This document shows positions 8,587 to 16,237 of a stretch of 35,511 nucleotides of DNA, piece by piece (within the stretch, counting starts at the first letter, position 1; every line of letters begins with the position of its first letter). The notes beneath the pieces were generated by a model. It was not told where the DNA came from. It did no database searches and saw only the letters and a list, made by a program, of their open reading frames with translations. Both the position numbers and the translations under genes were made by a program. This stretch comes from JAAAPF01 sp964481035 (GTDB lineage: Bacteria; Pseudomonadota; Alphaproteobacteria; Geminicoccales; Geminicoccaceae): contig CAYZSE010000013.1 in the NCBI GenBank assembly GCA_964481035.1, positions 1 through 35,511 on the forward strand. The letters run 5' to 3'.

Positions 8587-10976
8587 AGTTCACCTTGCCA
8601 TGGCTCGCGGAGCATCTCGCCACCGACGCCGACGCCGCAACGATCGGCCAGACCCTGACGCGCATCGGCCTCGAGCTCGAGGGGATCGAGCCGCGCGGCG
8701 CCGACCTCGACGCCTTCTCGGTCGGCCACGTCACCGGTGTGCACCCGCATCCGAACGCCGATCGGCTGCGGCTGTGTGTCGTCGAGACCAAGCACGGCAC
8801 CTTCGAGGTCGTCTGCGGGGCGCCCAACGTACGGCTCGGCATGAAGGGTGTGTTCGCGCCTGAGGGTTCCGTGATCCCGGCCACCGGCACGGTCCTCAAG
8901 CGCTCGAAGATCCGTGGCATCGAGAGCCAGGGGATGCTCTGCTCCGCGCGCGAGCTCGGCATCGGCGAGGACCACGACGGGATCATCGACCTGGGCGACG
9001 CCCCGCCGGTGGGAATGCCGGCGGCGCGGGCGCTCGGGCTCGAGGGACCGGTCTTCGACGTGGCGATCACGCCGAACCGGGGCGACTGCTTCGGGGTGCA
9101 CGGCATCGCCCGCGAGCTCGCCGCCGCCGGCCTCGGCACGCTGAAGGCGCCCGACACGCGGCCTGTCGAGCCCGCCTTCGCCACCGCGACGCGCGTCCGC
9201 TTCGACTTCCCCGGCGACGGCGCCGACCCTTGCCCGGTGTTCGTCGTCCGCGCGATCCGGGGTGTCACCAACGGGCCGAGCCCGGCCTGGCTGCAGGAGC
9301 GGCTCAATGCCGTCGGCGCGCGGGCGATCTCGGCGCTGGTCGACGTGACCAACTGGTCGACCCTCGACATGGGCCGCCCCCTGCACGTCTTCGACGCCGA
9401 CAAGGTCGAGGGCGATCTCCATCTCCGGCTTTCGGCGGCGGGCGAGGAGTTCTGTGGGCTCGACGGCAAGACCTACGTGCTCGACGCCGGCATGACGGTG
9501 ATCTGTGACGACCGGGGCATCGTCAGCCTCGCCGGCATCATGGGCGGCCTGAGCACCGGCTGCGACGAGACGACCACCAACGTGCTCCTCGAGGTCGCGG
9601 TCTTCGACGCCGTCCGCACCGCCCGGACCGGCCGGCGGCTCGGCATCGAGAGCGACGCGCGGCAGCGCTTCGAGCGGGGCCTCGACCCGAGCTTCGTCCT
9701 CCCCGCCGCCGAGTACGCCACGCGCATGATCCAAGCGCTCTGCGGTGGCGAGGCGGGCTCGGTGGTCGTCGCGGGCACGGTGCCGGACAACCGCCGCGCG
9801 ATCCCCTTCGCCAAGCGCGAGCTCACCCGGCTCACCGGCCTCGAGCTCGGTGACGACGAGGTGATGCGCATCTTCGCCGCTCTCGGGTTTGCCTGTGCGG
9901 CGGAGGGCGAGGGGCGGTTCGAGGTGACGACGCCGCCCTGGCGGCACGACTGCGCGCGGCCCGCCGACCTCGTCGAGGAGCTCGCCCGCATCCACGGCTT
10001 CGACCGTATCAGGAGCGTGTCGGTGCGGCGCAACGAGGCGGTCAACCGCGTCGTCCTCGACGGCTCGCAGCTCCGCCGGCTCCGGGTCCGCCGGGCGCTC
10101 GCCGCGGGCGGGCTCGACGAGACGGTCACCTTCAGCTTCGTCGGCGAGGCGGAGGCCGCGGCCTTCGGCGGCGCCGCCGTCCGCATCGCCAACCCGATCA
10201 GCAGCGATCTCGTCGCGATGCGGCCGTCGCTCCTGCCGTCGCTGGCCGCGGCCGTGGCCAGGAACCAGGCCCGCGCCCTCGACGACGTGGCGCTGTTCGA
10301 GGTCGCGGCGATCTACACCGACGCGAGGGCCGGCGGCCAGGAGTGGGCGGCGGCCGGGGTCCGCTCCGGGCGCCCGGTGCCGCGGCACTGGGCCGTCGCC
10401 GATCGGGTCGTCGACGCGCTCGATGCCAAGGCCGACGTGCTCGCAGCGCTCGCCGCCGCCGGCGTCAAGACCGAGGCCTTGACGATCGCGCGCGAAGCGC
10501 CTGCGCATTTCCACCCGGGCCGCTCGGGGGTGTTCAAGCTGGGCCGCAGCGTCGTCGCGGCCTTCGGCGAGCTTCACCCCGGGCTGCAGAGGCTCTTCGA
10601 CTGGACCGAGCGGGTCGCGGCCTTCGAGCTGTTCCTCGACCGGCTACCGCCGCTCAAGGCGGTCAAGTCGCGGGCGCGGCCGATGCTGCGGGCGTCGCCC
10701 TTCCAGCCCGTCGATCGCGACTTCGCTTTCCTCGTCGCCGCCGACCTCGCGGCGGAGCGCCTGCTCGAGGCGGTCGCGGGTGCCTCCGAGTTTATCCGCG
10801 AGGTGACGCTGTTCGATGTCTACGCCGGTAAGGGTGTGCCCGAGGGCCGGCGCTCCATGGCGGTCGCCGTGCGCCTGCAGGCGCTTGACCGGACGCTCGC
10901 CGAGGCCGACATCGAGGAGGTCGCCGAGCGCGTCACCGCTGCCGCTGCCGACGCGTGTGGCGCGGTGCTGCGCTAG
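8583..10976 (+). CDS. pheT: Phenylalanine--tRNA ligase beta subunit
   Basis: The beta chain has 797 residues, the normal bacterial length. Domains in order are the N-terminal B1 segment (MKFTLPWL), the EMAP-like tRNA-binding domain (VGHVTGVHPHPNADRL at about residues 43-58), the B3/B4 editing region (residues about 210-390, with ALVDVTNW), B5, the class II-like core, and a C-terminal FDX-ACB domain from about residue 700 (SPFQPVDRDFAF), which contacts the tRNA anticodon. The ATG overlaps the pheS stop by 4 bases. lepA follows 28 bases downstream on the same strand. Confidence 0.97.
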   Translation: MKFTLPWLAEHLATDADAATIGQTLTRIGLELEGIEPRGADLDAFSVGHVTGVHPHPNADRLRLCVVETKHGTFEVVCGAPNVRLGMKGVFAPEGSVIPATGTVLKRSKIRGIESQGMLCSARELGIGEDHDGIIDLGDAPPVGMPAARALGLEGPVFDVAITPNRGDCFGVHGIARELAAAGLGTLKAPDTRPVEPAFATATRVRFDFPGDGADPCPVFVVRAIRGVTNGPSPAWLQERLNAVGARAISALVDVTNWSTLDMGRPLHVFDADKVEGDLHLRLSAAGEEFCGLDGKTYVLDAGMTVICDDRGIVSLAGIMGGLSTGCDETTTNVLLEVAVFDAVRTARTGRRLGIESDARQRFERGLDPSFVLPAAEYATRMIQALCGGEAGSVVVAGTVPDNRRAIPFAKRELTRLTGLELGDDEVMRIFAALGFACAAEGEGRFEVTTPPWRHDCARPADLVEELARIHGFDRIRSVSVRRNEAVNRVVLDGSQLRRLRVRRALAAGGLDETVTFSFVGEAEAAAFGGAAVRIANPISSDLVAMRPSLLPSLAAAVARNQARALDDVALFEVAAIYTDARAGGQEWAAAGVRSGRPVPRHWAVADRVVDALDAKADVLAALAAAGVKTEALTIAREAPAHFHPGRSGVFKLGRSVVAAFGELHPGLQRLFDWTERVAAFELFLDRLPPLKAVKSRARPMLRASPFQPVDRDFAFLVAADLAAERLLEAVAGASEFIREVTLFDVYAGKGVPEGRRSMAVAVRLQALDRTLAEADIEEVAERVTAAAADACGAVLR

Positions 10977-11004
10977 GCCCTGCTCTCGCATCGAGGAACC
11001 CGGG

Positions 11005-12804
11005 GTGACCGAGCTCGCCCGTCTGCGCAACTTCTCCATCGTCGCGCACATCGACCACGGCAAGTCCACGCTCGCCGACCGTATCATCGAGCTCTGCGGC
11101 GGGCTGGATGCCCGCGAGATGCGCGGCCAGGTCCTCGATTCCATGGACATCGAGCGCGAGCGCGGCATCACCATCAAGGCGCAGACCGTCCGCTTGAAGT
11201 ACCGCGCGAAGGACGGTCGGGACTACGTCTTCAACCTCGTCGACACGCCGGGCCACGTCGACTTCTCCTACGAGGTCAGCCGGTCGATGCGCGCCTGCGA
11301 GGGCTCGCTGTTGCTGGTCGACGCGACCCAGGGCGTCGAGGCGCAGACGCTCGCCAACGCCTATCAGGCGATCGACGCGAACCACGAGATCGTCGTCGTC
11401 CTCAACAAGATCGACCTGCCGGCGGCCGAGCCCGCGGCGATGAAGGCGCAGATCGAGGACATCCTCGGCCTCGACGCATCCCAGGCGCTGCTGATCTCCG
11501 CCAAGACCGGCGAGGGTGTCGACGAAGTCCTCGAGGCCATCGTCGCCAAGCTGCCGCCGCCCCAAGGTCCCGCCGACAAACCCTTGCAGGCGCTCGTCAT
11601 CGACAGCTGGTACGACCCCTATCTCGGCGTGATGACGCTCATCCGCGTCAAGCAAGGGCGGATCGAGAAGGGGATGCGGCTCCGATTCATGGGCACCGCC
11701 GCCGTGCACCCGTGCGAGCGGGTCGGCGTGTTCACCCCCAAGCCCGTCGTCATCGACGACCTCGGCCCCGGCGAGATCGGCTTCGTCACCGCCGGCATCA
11801 AGGACATCGCCGATGCCCAGGTGGGTGACACCATCACCGACGACAGGAACCGCGCCGCAGCACCCCTGCCGGGCTTCAGGCCGTCGCAGCCGGTCGTCTT
11901 CTGCGGCATGTTCCCGGCGGACGGCGCCGACTACCCGGCACTCAGGGATGCGCTCGGCAAGCTGCGGCTCAACGATTCCAGCTTCGAGTTCGAGCCCGAG
12001 AACAGCCAGGCGCTCGGCTTCGGCTTCCGCTGCGGATTCTTGGGCCTGCTGCACCTCGAGGTGGTCCAAGAGCGGCTGGACCGGGAGTTCGATCTCGACC
12101 TGGTGCTCACCGCCCCGTCGGTCGTCTACCGCCTCTTTCGGCGCGACGGCGAGATGATGGAGCTGCACAACCCCGCCGACTTCCCCGACCCGACCCAAGT
12201 CGACTACCTCGAAGAACCGTGGATCAAGGCGACGATCATCCTCCCCGACGGCTTCCTCGGCCCCGTTCTTCAGCTCTGCACCGAGAAGCGCGGCATCCAG
12301 GACGAGCTGACCTATGTCGGCCAGCGGGCGATGCTGGTCTATCGCCTGCCGCTGAACGAGGTCGTCTACGACTTCTACGATCGGCTGAAATCGATCAGCC
12401 GCGGTTATGCGAGCTTCGACTACGAGCTTGCCGGCTTCGAGCGCTCCGACCTGGTGAAGATGGACATCCTCATCAACGGTGACCGGGTCGACAGCCTCGC
12501 CCTGATGGTCCACCGGTCGATGGCCGAGGGCCGCGGGCGGGCGCTCTGCGAGAAGCTCCAGGACCTCATCCCGCGCCAGCAGTACCAGGTGGCGATCCAG
12601 GCGGCGATCGGCGGCAAGGTGATCGCGCGCGAGACCGTCAAGGCGATGCGCAAGGACGTCCTCGCCAAGTGCTACGGCGGCGACGTCACCAGAAAGCGCA
12701 AGCTGTTGGAGAAGCAGAAGGCCGGCAAGAAGCGGATGCGCCAGTTCGGCAAGGTCGAGATTCCGCAGGAGGCGTTCCTCGCGGCCCTCAAGATGGAGAC
12801 CTGA
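11005..12804 (+). CDS. lepA: Elongation factor 4 (LepA)
   Basis: LepA/EF4 is a ribosome-dependent GTPase that acts on stalled or mis-translocated ribosomes. It has 599 residues, exactly the family size. G-domain motifs are HIDHGKST (G1), DTPGH (G3), NKIDLP (G4) and SAKTGEG (G5). The LepA-specific C-terminal domain ends with the basic stretch KRKLLEKQKAGKKRMRQFG. The GTG start at 11005 gives the usual N-terminus (TELARLRNFSIVAHID) and has GAGGA about 7 bases upstream. Its position directly after pheT makes it likely the last gene of the same transcript. It converges on mgtE. Confidence 0.97.
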   Translation: MTELARLRNFSIVAHIDHGKSTLADRIIELCGGLDAREMRGQVLDSMDIERERGITIKAQTVRLKYRAKDGRDYVFNLVDTPGHVDFSYEVSRSMRACEGSLLLVDATQGVEAQTLANAYQAIDANHEIVVVLNKIDLPAAEPAAMKAQIEDILGLDASQALLISAKTGEGVDEVLEAIVAKLPPPQGPADKPLQALVIDSWYDPYLGVMTLIRVKQGRIEKGMRLRFMGTAAVHPCERVGVFTPKPVVIDDLGPGEIGFVTAGIKDIADAQVGDTITDDRNRAAAPLPGFRPSQPVVFCGMFPADGADYPALRDALGKLRLNDSSFEFEPENSQALGFGFRCGFLGLLHLEVVQERLDREFDLDLVLTAPSVVYRLFRRDGEMMELHNPADFPDPTQVDYLEEPWIKATIILPDGFLGPVLQLCTEKRGIQDELTYVGQRAMLVYRLPLNEVVYDFYDRLKSISRGYASFDYELAGFERSDLVKMDILINGDRVDSLALMVHRSMAEGRGRALCEKLQDLIPRQQYQVAIQAAIGGKVIARETVKAMRKDVLAKCYGGDVTRKRKLLEKQKAGKKRMRQFGKVEIPQEAFLAALKMET

Positions 12805-12899
12805 CCGCTGGGCGTCGTGCGGCCATGGCTCGGCCGTCGCGCGCGCCGGGCGTCGCTCGCCCTGCCGCGCGACCGTTCGCGGCGTCGCGGATGGCCAGA

Positions 12900-12921
12900 C
12901 GAGCGGCCGTGGCGCCGCTCG
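12900..12921. terminator. Hairpin between lepA and mgtE
   Basis: An 8-bp perfect inverted repeat (CGAGCGGC at 12900-12907, GCCGCTCG at 12914-12921) with a 6-nt loop lies in the 144-bp space between the convergent lepA and mgtE stop codons. The place suits a terminator for both genes. There is no T-tract, and GC-rich repeats are common in this DNA, so support is moderate at best. Confidence 0.35.
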
Positions 12922-12948
12922 CGGCCGCGCTCGGCGCATCCGTGCGGA

Positions 12949-14307
12949 TCAGAGCAGGACGACGGTCGCCACGCCCAAGAAGACGAAAAAGCCGAAGACG
13001 TCGGTGACGGTCGTGACGAAGACGCCCGAGGCGACCGCCGGATCGATGTCGAGCCGTTGCAGTCCCAAGGGGATGAGGACGCCGATGACCGCGGCGAAAA
13101 AGAGCGTCAAGAACAACGCGCCGCCGAACACCACGGCCAGCTCCGGGTAGCCGAACCAGACGAGGGCGACGAGGCCGCCGATGGCGAGGAAGGTGGCACC
13201 GTTGGCGAGACCGACGACGATCTCCTTTTTGAGGACCCGCCAGCCGTTCCAGGGGCCGATCTCGCCGGTGGCGAGGCCGCGGACAACGATCGTCATGGTC
13301 TGCATGCCGCAATTGCCGCCCATCGAGGCGACGATCGGCATCAGCACGGCGAGGGCCACGATCTGGGCGATCGACGCCTCGAACTGGGAGATGACGGAGG
13401 CGGCGAGGATCGCCGTCACCATGTTGGCGACGAGCCAAGGCTGGCGCTTGCGCACGGTGCGGGCCAGCGGCCGGAAGACGTCGCTCTCGGAGATGCCGCC
13501 GAGCTTGAGGATGTCGTCCTCGGCCTCCTCCTCGATGACCTCGACGATGTCGTCGACGGTGACGACGCCGACGATGCGACCGCGGTCGGCCGTGACCGGT
13601 GCCGAGACGAGGCCGTACTTGCGGAACCGCCGCGCCACCTCCTCCTGGTCGGTGCGCGCGTCGAGGACGTGGAGCTCCTTGGTGCGGAGCTGGCGCAGCG
13701 GCATCGAGCGGACGCTGCGCAGCACCTTCGAGAGCGGCACCGAGGCGACCGGCTCGAAGCGCGGGCTCACCAGGAAGATGTCGTAGAAGTCCTCCGGCAG
13801 GTCGGGGTGGTTCCTCAGATAGTCGATCGCCTGACCGACGACCCAGTAGTCGGGCAACGCCACGAAGGCCCGTTGCATGAGCCGGCCCGCGGTGTACTCC
13901 GGGTACTGGAGCGAGCGCTCGACCTCGGAGCGCTCGGTCGCCGGCAGGGCGGCGATGACCACGAGCTGCTGGTCGTCCTCGAGATCCTCGAGGAAGGCGA
14001 TGGCGTCGTCGCTCTCGAGCTCCGCGAGGGCCGCCGCGGTCCGCTCGGGGCCGAGCGAGCGGGCGACCTCTGGGCGCAGCTCCTCGTCGATGTAGCTCAA
14101 CAGCTCCGGATCGAGCCCGTCGCCGAAGGCATGGACGAGCGCTTGTCGTTCGCTCGCCGGCAGAAAGCGCAGGATCTCGGCTTGGTCGGCCGGATGCAGC
14201 GGGCCCACGAGCGAGCGCACGCTTTCGGCGTCATCGGCGGTCAGCGCGACCCTCAGATCGGCAAGCAGGGCCTCATCGACGCCACCGACGTCCTCCGCCA
14301 TGCGCAC
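12949..14307 (-). CDS. mgtE: Magnesium transporter MgtE
   Basis: This 452-residue inner-membrane Mg2+ channel has the standard MgtE layout. A cytoplasmic N domain of about 130 helical residues (PADQAEILRFLP) comes first, then two CBS domains from about 140 to 265 (PLRQLRTKELHVLDARTDQ, GVVTVDDIVEV), a connecting helix, and five membrane helices from about residue 285. The pore signature is in PIVASMGGNCGMQT. The cytoplasmic parts sense Mg2+ and close the pore. The ATG at 14307 has GGGAG about 7 bases upstream. A second ATG lies two codons later. It is downstream of tRNA-Leu on the same strand. I see no recognisable Mg2+ riboswitch in the leader. Confidence 0.95.
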   Translation of the reverse strand: MRMAEDVGGVDEALLADLRVALTADDAESVRSLVGPLHPADQAEILRFLPASERQALVHAFGDGLDPELLSYIDEELRPEVARSLGPERTAAALAELESDDAIAFLEDLEDDQQLVVIAALPATERSEVERSLQYPEYTAGRLMQRAFVALPDYWVVGQAIDYLRNHPDLPEDFYDIFLVSPRFEPVASVPLSKVLRSVRSMPLRQLRTKELHVLDARTDQEEVARRFRKYGLVSAPVTADRGRIVGVVTVDDIVEVIEEEAEDDILKLGGISESDVFRPLARTVRKRQPWLVANMVTAILAASVISQFEASIAQIVALAVLMPIVASMGGNCGMQTMTIVVRGLATGEIGPWNGWRVLKKEIVVGLANGATFLAIGGLVALVWFGYPELAVVFGGALFLTLFFAAVIGVLIPLGLQRLDIDPAVASGVFVTTVTDVFGFFVFLGVATVVLL

Positions 14308-14340
14308 GCTCCCGACTCGTCATTATTCAATGTCGTGGTT

Positions 14341-14368
14341 GGGCCGAGTGGGCGCGTCGGCTCGGCCC
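14341..14368 (-). terminator. Hairpin between tRNA-Leu and mgtE
   Basis: A perfect 8-bp inverted repeat (GGGCCGAG at 14341-14348, CTCGGCCC at 14361-14368) with a 12-nt loop lies 64 bases after the tRNA 3' end and 34 bases before mgtE. It could end the tRNA transcript or structure the mgtE leader. A second element, the loop-less palindrome CCGACCGGTCGG, lies at 14405-14416. No T-run follows either. Confidence 0.35.
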
Positions 14369-14431
14369 TGCTTGTAGCGAAGCGGAGCACGGAGGCAACC
14401 GTCCCCGACCGGTCGGAGGAGAAGAGCAAGA

Positions 14432-14518
14432 TGGTGCGGCCGAGAAGACTCGAACTTCCACCCCGTTTCCGGGACAGCGACCTCAACGCTGCGCGTCTAC
14501 CAATTCCGCCACGGCCGC
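14432..14518 (-). tRNA. tRNA-Leu (anticodon GAG)
   Basis: This is an 87-nt class II tRNA read on the minus strand, with the CCA end encoded (14434-14432). The acceptor arms GCGGCCG and CGGCCGC pair fully. The D arm contains AATTGGTAGAC, and the T arm has GTTCGAGTC. The anticodon stem CAGCG/CGCTG closes the loop TTGAGGT, which gives anticodon GAG at 14484-14482, reading CUC and CUU leucine codons. A long variable arm (GTCCCGGAAACGGGG) is typical of tRNA-Leu. It is divergent from lipB, whose start lies 44 bases away, so the two promoters must overlap. Confidence 0.97.
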
Positions 14519-14562
14519 GCGACGACCGGAATGACCCGATCGCGAAGCAGGAGCATTAGACG

Positions 14563-15279
14563 ATGGGTTCGAGCCACGCAAGCGCACTCGACGGCCTCGT
14601 CGCATGGGAGATCGCGCCCGGGCGTGTCGACTATGCCGCCGCGGTCGCCCGCATGGAGGCGCAAGCCGCGGCGATCCGCGCGGGCACGGCGCCCGAGCGG
14701 GTGTGGCTCGTCGAGCACGACCACGTCTACACGGCCGGCACCAGCGCGGCGGACGAAGAACTCGTCGCCGCCGGCGACGTACCGGTCCACCGGACCGGCC
14801 GCGGCGGACGCTTCACCTATCACGGGCCCGGCCAGCGGGTGGCCTACGTCATGCTGGACCTTAAACGCCGCCGGCCCGACGTGCGCCGGTTCGTCCACGA
14901 TCTCGAGGAGTGGCTGATCCGCACGCTCGCGCTCCTCGACGTCGTGGGTGAGCGGCGTGACGGCCGCGTCGGCATCTGGGTCGAGACGCCCGCGGGCGAG
15001 GCCAAGATCGCGGCCCTCGGGATCCGGCTGCGCCGTTGGGTCAGCTTGCACGGCGTCGCCCTCAACGTCGACCCCGACCTCGATCGTTTCGCCGGCATCG
15101 TGCCTTGCGGCGTCCGCGAGTTCGGGGTCACCTCGCTCGCGGCGCTCCACCGGACGACCGATCGACAGCAGGTCGACGCCGCGCTTGCCGCCGCCTTCGT
15201 CGAGGTCTTCGGCGGGCAACTGCGCTGCGGCGTCGGTCGCGGGGCGGCGGCGGTGGATTTCGGGTTGCCTGATGGCTAA
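14563..15279 (+). CDS. lipB: Lipoyl(octanoyl) transferase
   Basis: LipB moves the octanoyl group from acyl carrier protein to the lipoyl domains of 2-oxoacid dehydrogenases and to GcvH, before LipA adds sulfur. The 238-residue protein has the RTGRGGRFTYHGPGQ motif at about 78-91, the catalytic Lys148 in AKIAALGIR and the acyl-accepting Cys182 in IVPCGV. The SLHGVALNV signature lies between them. The ATG at 14563 has GGAG about 9 bases upstream. lipA is not in the window. The following gene starts 31 bases after the stop and may be co-transcribed. Confidence 0.96.
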   Translation: MGSSHASALDGLVAWEIAPGRVDYAAAVARMEAQAAAIRAGTAPERVWLVEHDHVYTAGTSAADEELVAAGDVPVHRTGRGGRFTYHGPGQRVAYVMLDLKRRRPDVRRFVHDLEEWLIRTLALLDVVGERRDGRVGIWVETPAGEAKIAALGIRLRRWVSLHGVALNVDPDLDRFAGIVPCGVREFGVTSLAALHRTTDRQQVDAALAAAFVEVFGGQLRCGVGRGAAAVDFGLPDG

Positions 15280-15310
15280 CTACATGGCGGAAAGTTGGAA
15301 AGGGGAACCC

Positions 15311-15865
15311 ATGCGCGCTTGGCTCAGCGGCGGGCTCGTCGCCTCGGGGCTCTTGCTTCAGGTGAGCCAAGTCTCGGCCGGCTGCAGCGACGCCGCCATT
15401 CCGGGCGTCGACTACGGCGGCTGCCAGCTCGATGGTATCAGCCTGACCGGTGCCGACCTCACCGGCGCCGACCTGCGTGGCGCCTCGTTCAAGCGCGCCG
15501 ACTTGGACGACGCCGTGCTCGCCGCCGCCAACGCGCGCCGGGCGAAGTTCGTCTCGGCCTCGCTCGCCGGCGTCACCTTCGACGGTGCCAGCCTCGTTGA
15601 AGCCGATTTCACCAGCGCCGACCTCAACGGCGCATCGTTCGTCGACGCCAACCTCTATCGCGCGCGGTTCTTCCGCGCCGACTTGCGCGGCGCCGACCTC
15701 AGCGGGGCGAGGCTCGCGGATACCGACTTCCTGTATGCCCAGCTCGAGGGGGCCACCTGGACCGACGGCGAGACGGTCTGCGGTCCCGGCTCGGTCGGCC
15801 GTTGCGTGCCCGCGCCGCGGCCCAAGGCCGGCGCCGACGCTTCGGCGCCCGCCGCCGGCGGCTAG
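15311..15865 (+). CDS. Exported pentapeptide-repeat protein
   Basis: The 184-residue protein has an N-terminal signal (MRAWLSGGLVASGLLLQVSQVSA) followed by about 20 pentapeptide repeats of the A(D/N)LXX type (GADLTGADLRGASF, SADLNGASF, ADLRGADLSGARL) that should fold as a right-handed quadrilateral beta helix. The repeats end near residue 150 and a Pro/Ala-rich tail closes the protein. Two Cys lie just after the signal and two after the repeats (VCGPGSVGRC), so capping disulfides are plausible, which fits export. Cleavage after VSA or a weak lipobox (SAGC) are both possible. The ATG at 15311 with AGGGGA just upstream gives the signal peptide, and an earlier in-frame ATG would not. Function is unknown. 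Confidence 0.8.
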   Translation: MRAWLSGGLVASGLLLQVSQVSAGCSDAAIPGVDYGGCQLDGISLTGADLTGADLRGASFKRADLDDAVLAAANARRAKFVSASLAGVTFDGASLVEADFTSADLNGASFVDANLYRARFFRADLRGADLSGARLADTDFLYAQLEGATWTDGETVCGPGSVGRCVPAPRPKAGADASAPAAGG

Positions 15866-15948
15866 AAGCTTTCCGACACGGGATGGGCGGGGGTCGATCG
15901 CACAGAGGAGCGTTCCAGCGTTGCCATAGCCTCGGTTGCAGAAGGACC

Positions 15949-16223
15949 GTGCCGCTTGCCCGACCGCTCGTCCTCGCTGCGCTGAGCCTCGCCGTGCTCG
16001 CCGGGTGCCTGCTTCGCGCGCCCGCGCCGCCCAGCGCCGATCTGCCCCTGTTCGGCGACGGCTATCGCGCGGCCGGCGACCCGTGCCGCCGGGGCGGGGA
16101 GAGTGCCTTGACGAACCGCTTCCTCGGCGACATGGCGACCTCGCCGCCTTTCGGGCCGACACCGGTGGCCGTGAGGTCGCCCGCCACGAGGGCTACATCC
16201 TCTTCAGCGTGCCTCGCGGCTGA
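15949..16223 (+). pseudogene. Small lipoprotein gene, apparently frameshifted
   Basis: A GTG at 15949 opens a clear lipoprotein signal (ARPLVLAALSLAVLAGC), followed by ADLPLFGDGYRAAGDPCRRGGES up to FLGD. After that the frame turns into low-quality sequence. From about 16134 the other frame carries a coherent end (GDLAAFRADTGGREVARHEG, then YILFSVPRG and a stop at 16221-16223). The junction holds two near-identical 8-mers, GGCGACAT and GGCGACCT (16126-16141). Removing one of them joins the halves into a single 88-residue reading frame. I recall small proteobacterial lipoproteins with a similar GDPCRR...ES pattern and an LFSVP-like end, but I cannot name a family. Base error, a true disruption or recoding are all possible. 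This is the only feature in the 372-bp stretch from 15866 to 16237. Confidence 0.55.
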
Positions 16224-16237
16224 CGGCGCGGGCAGCG

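Noticed and set aside
8532..10577. Long antisense open frame over pheT, and similar ones over lepA, the GGDEF/EAL gene, recD2 and the MFS gene
   Set aside because: No family motifs, low-complexity composition, and full overlap with well-supported genes.
14308..14431. Possible Mg2+ riboswitch in the mgtE leader
   Set aside because: The leader is short (about 124 bases to the tRNA) and lacks the conserved M-box core. Two simple inverted repeats explain its structure.
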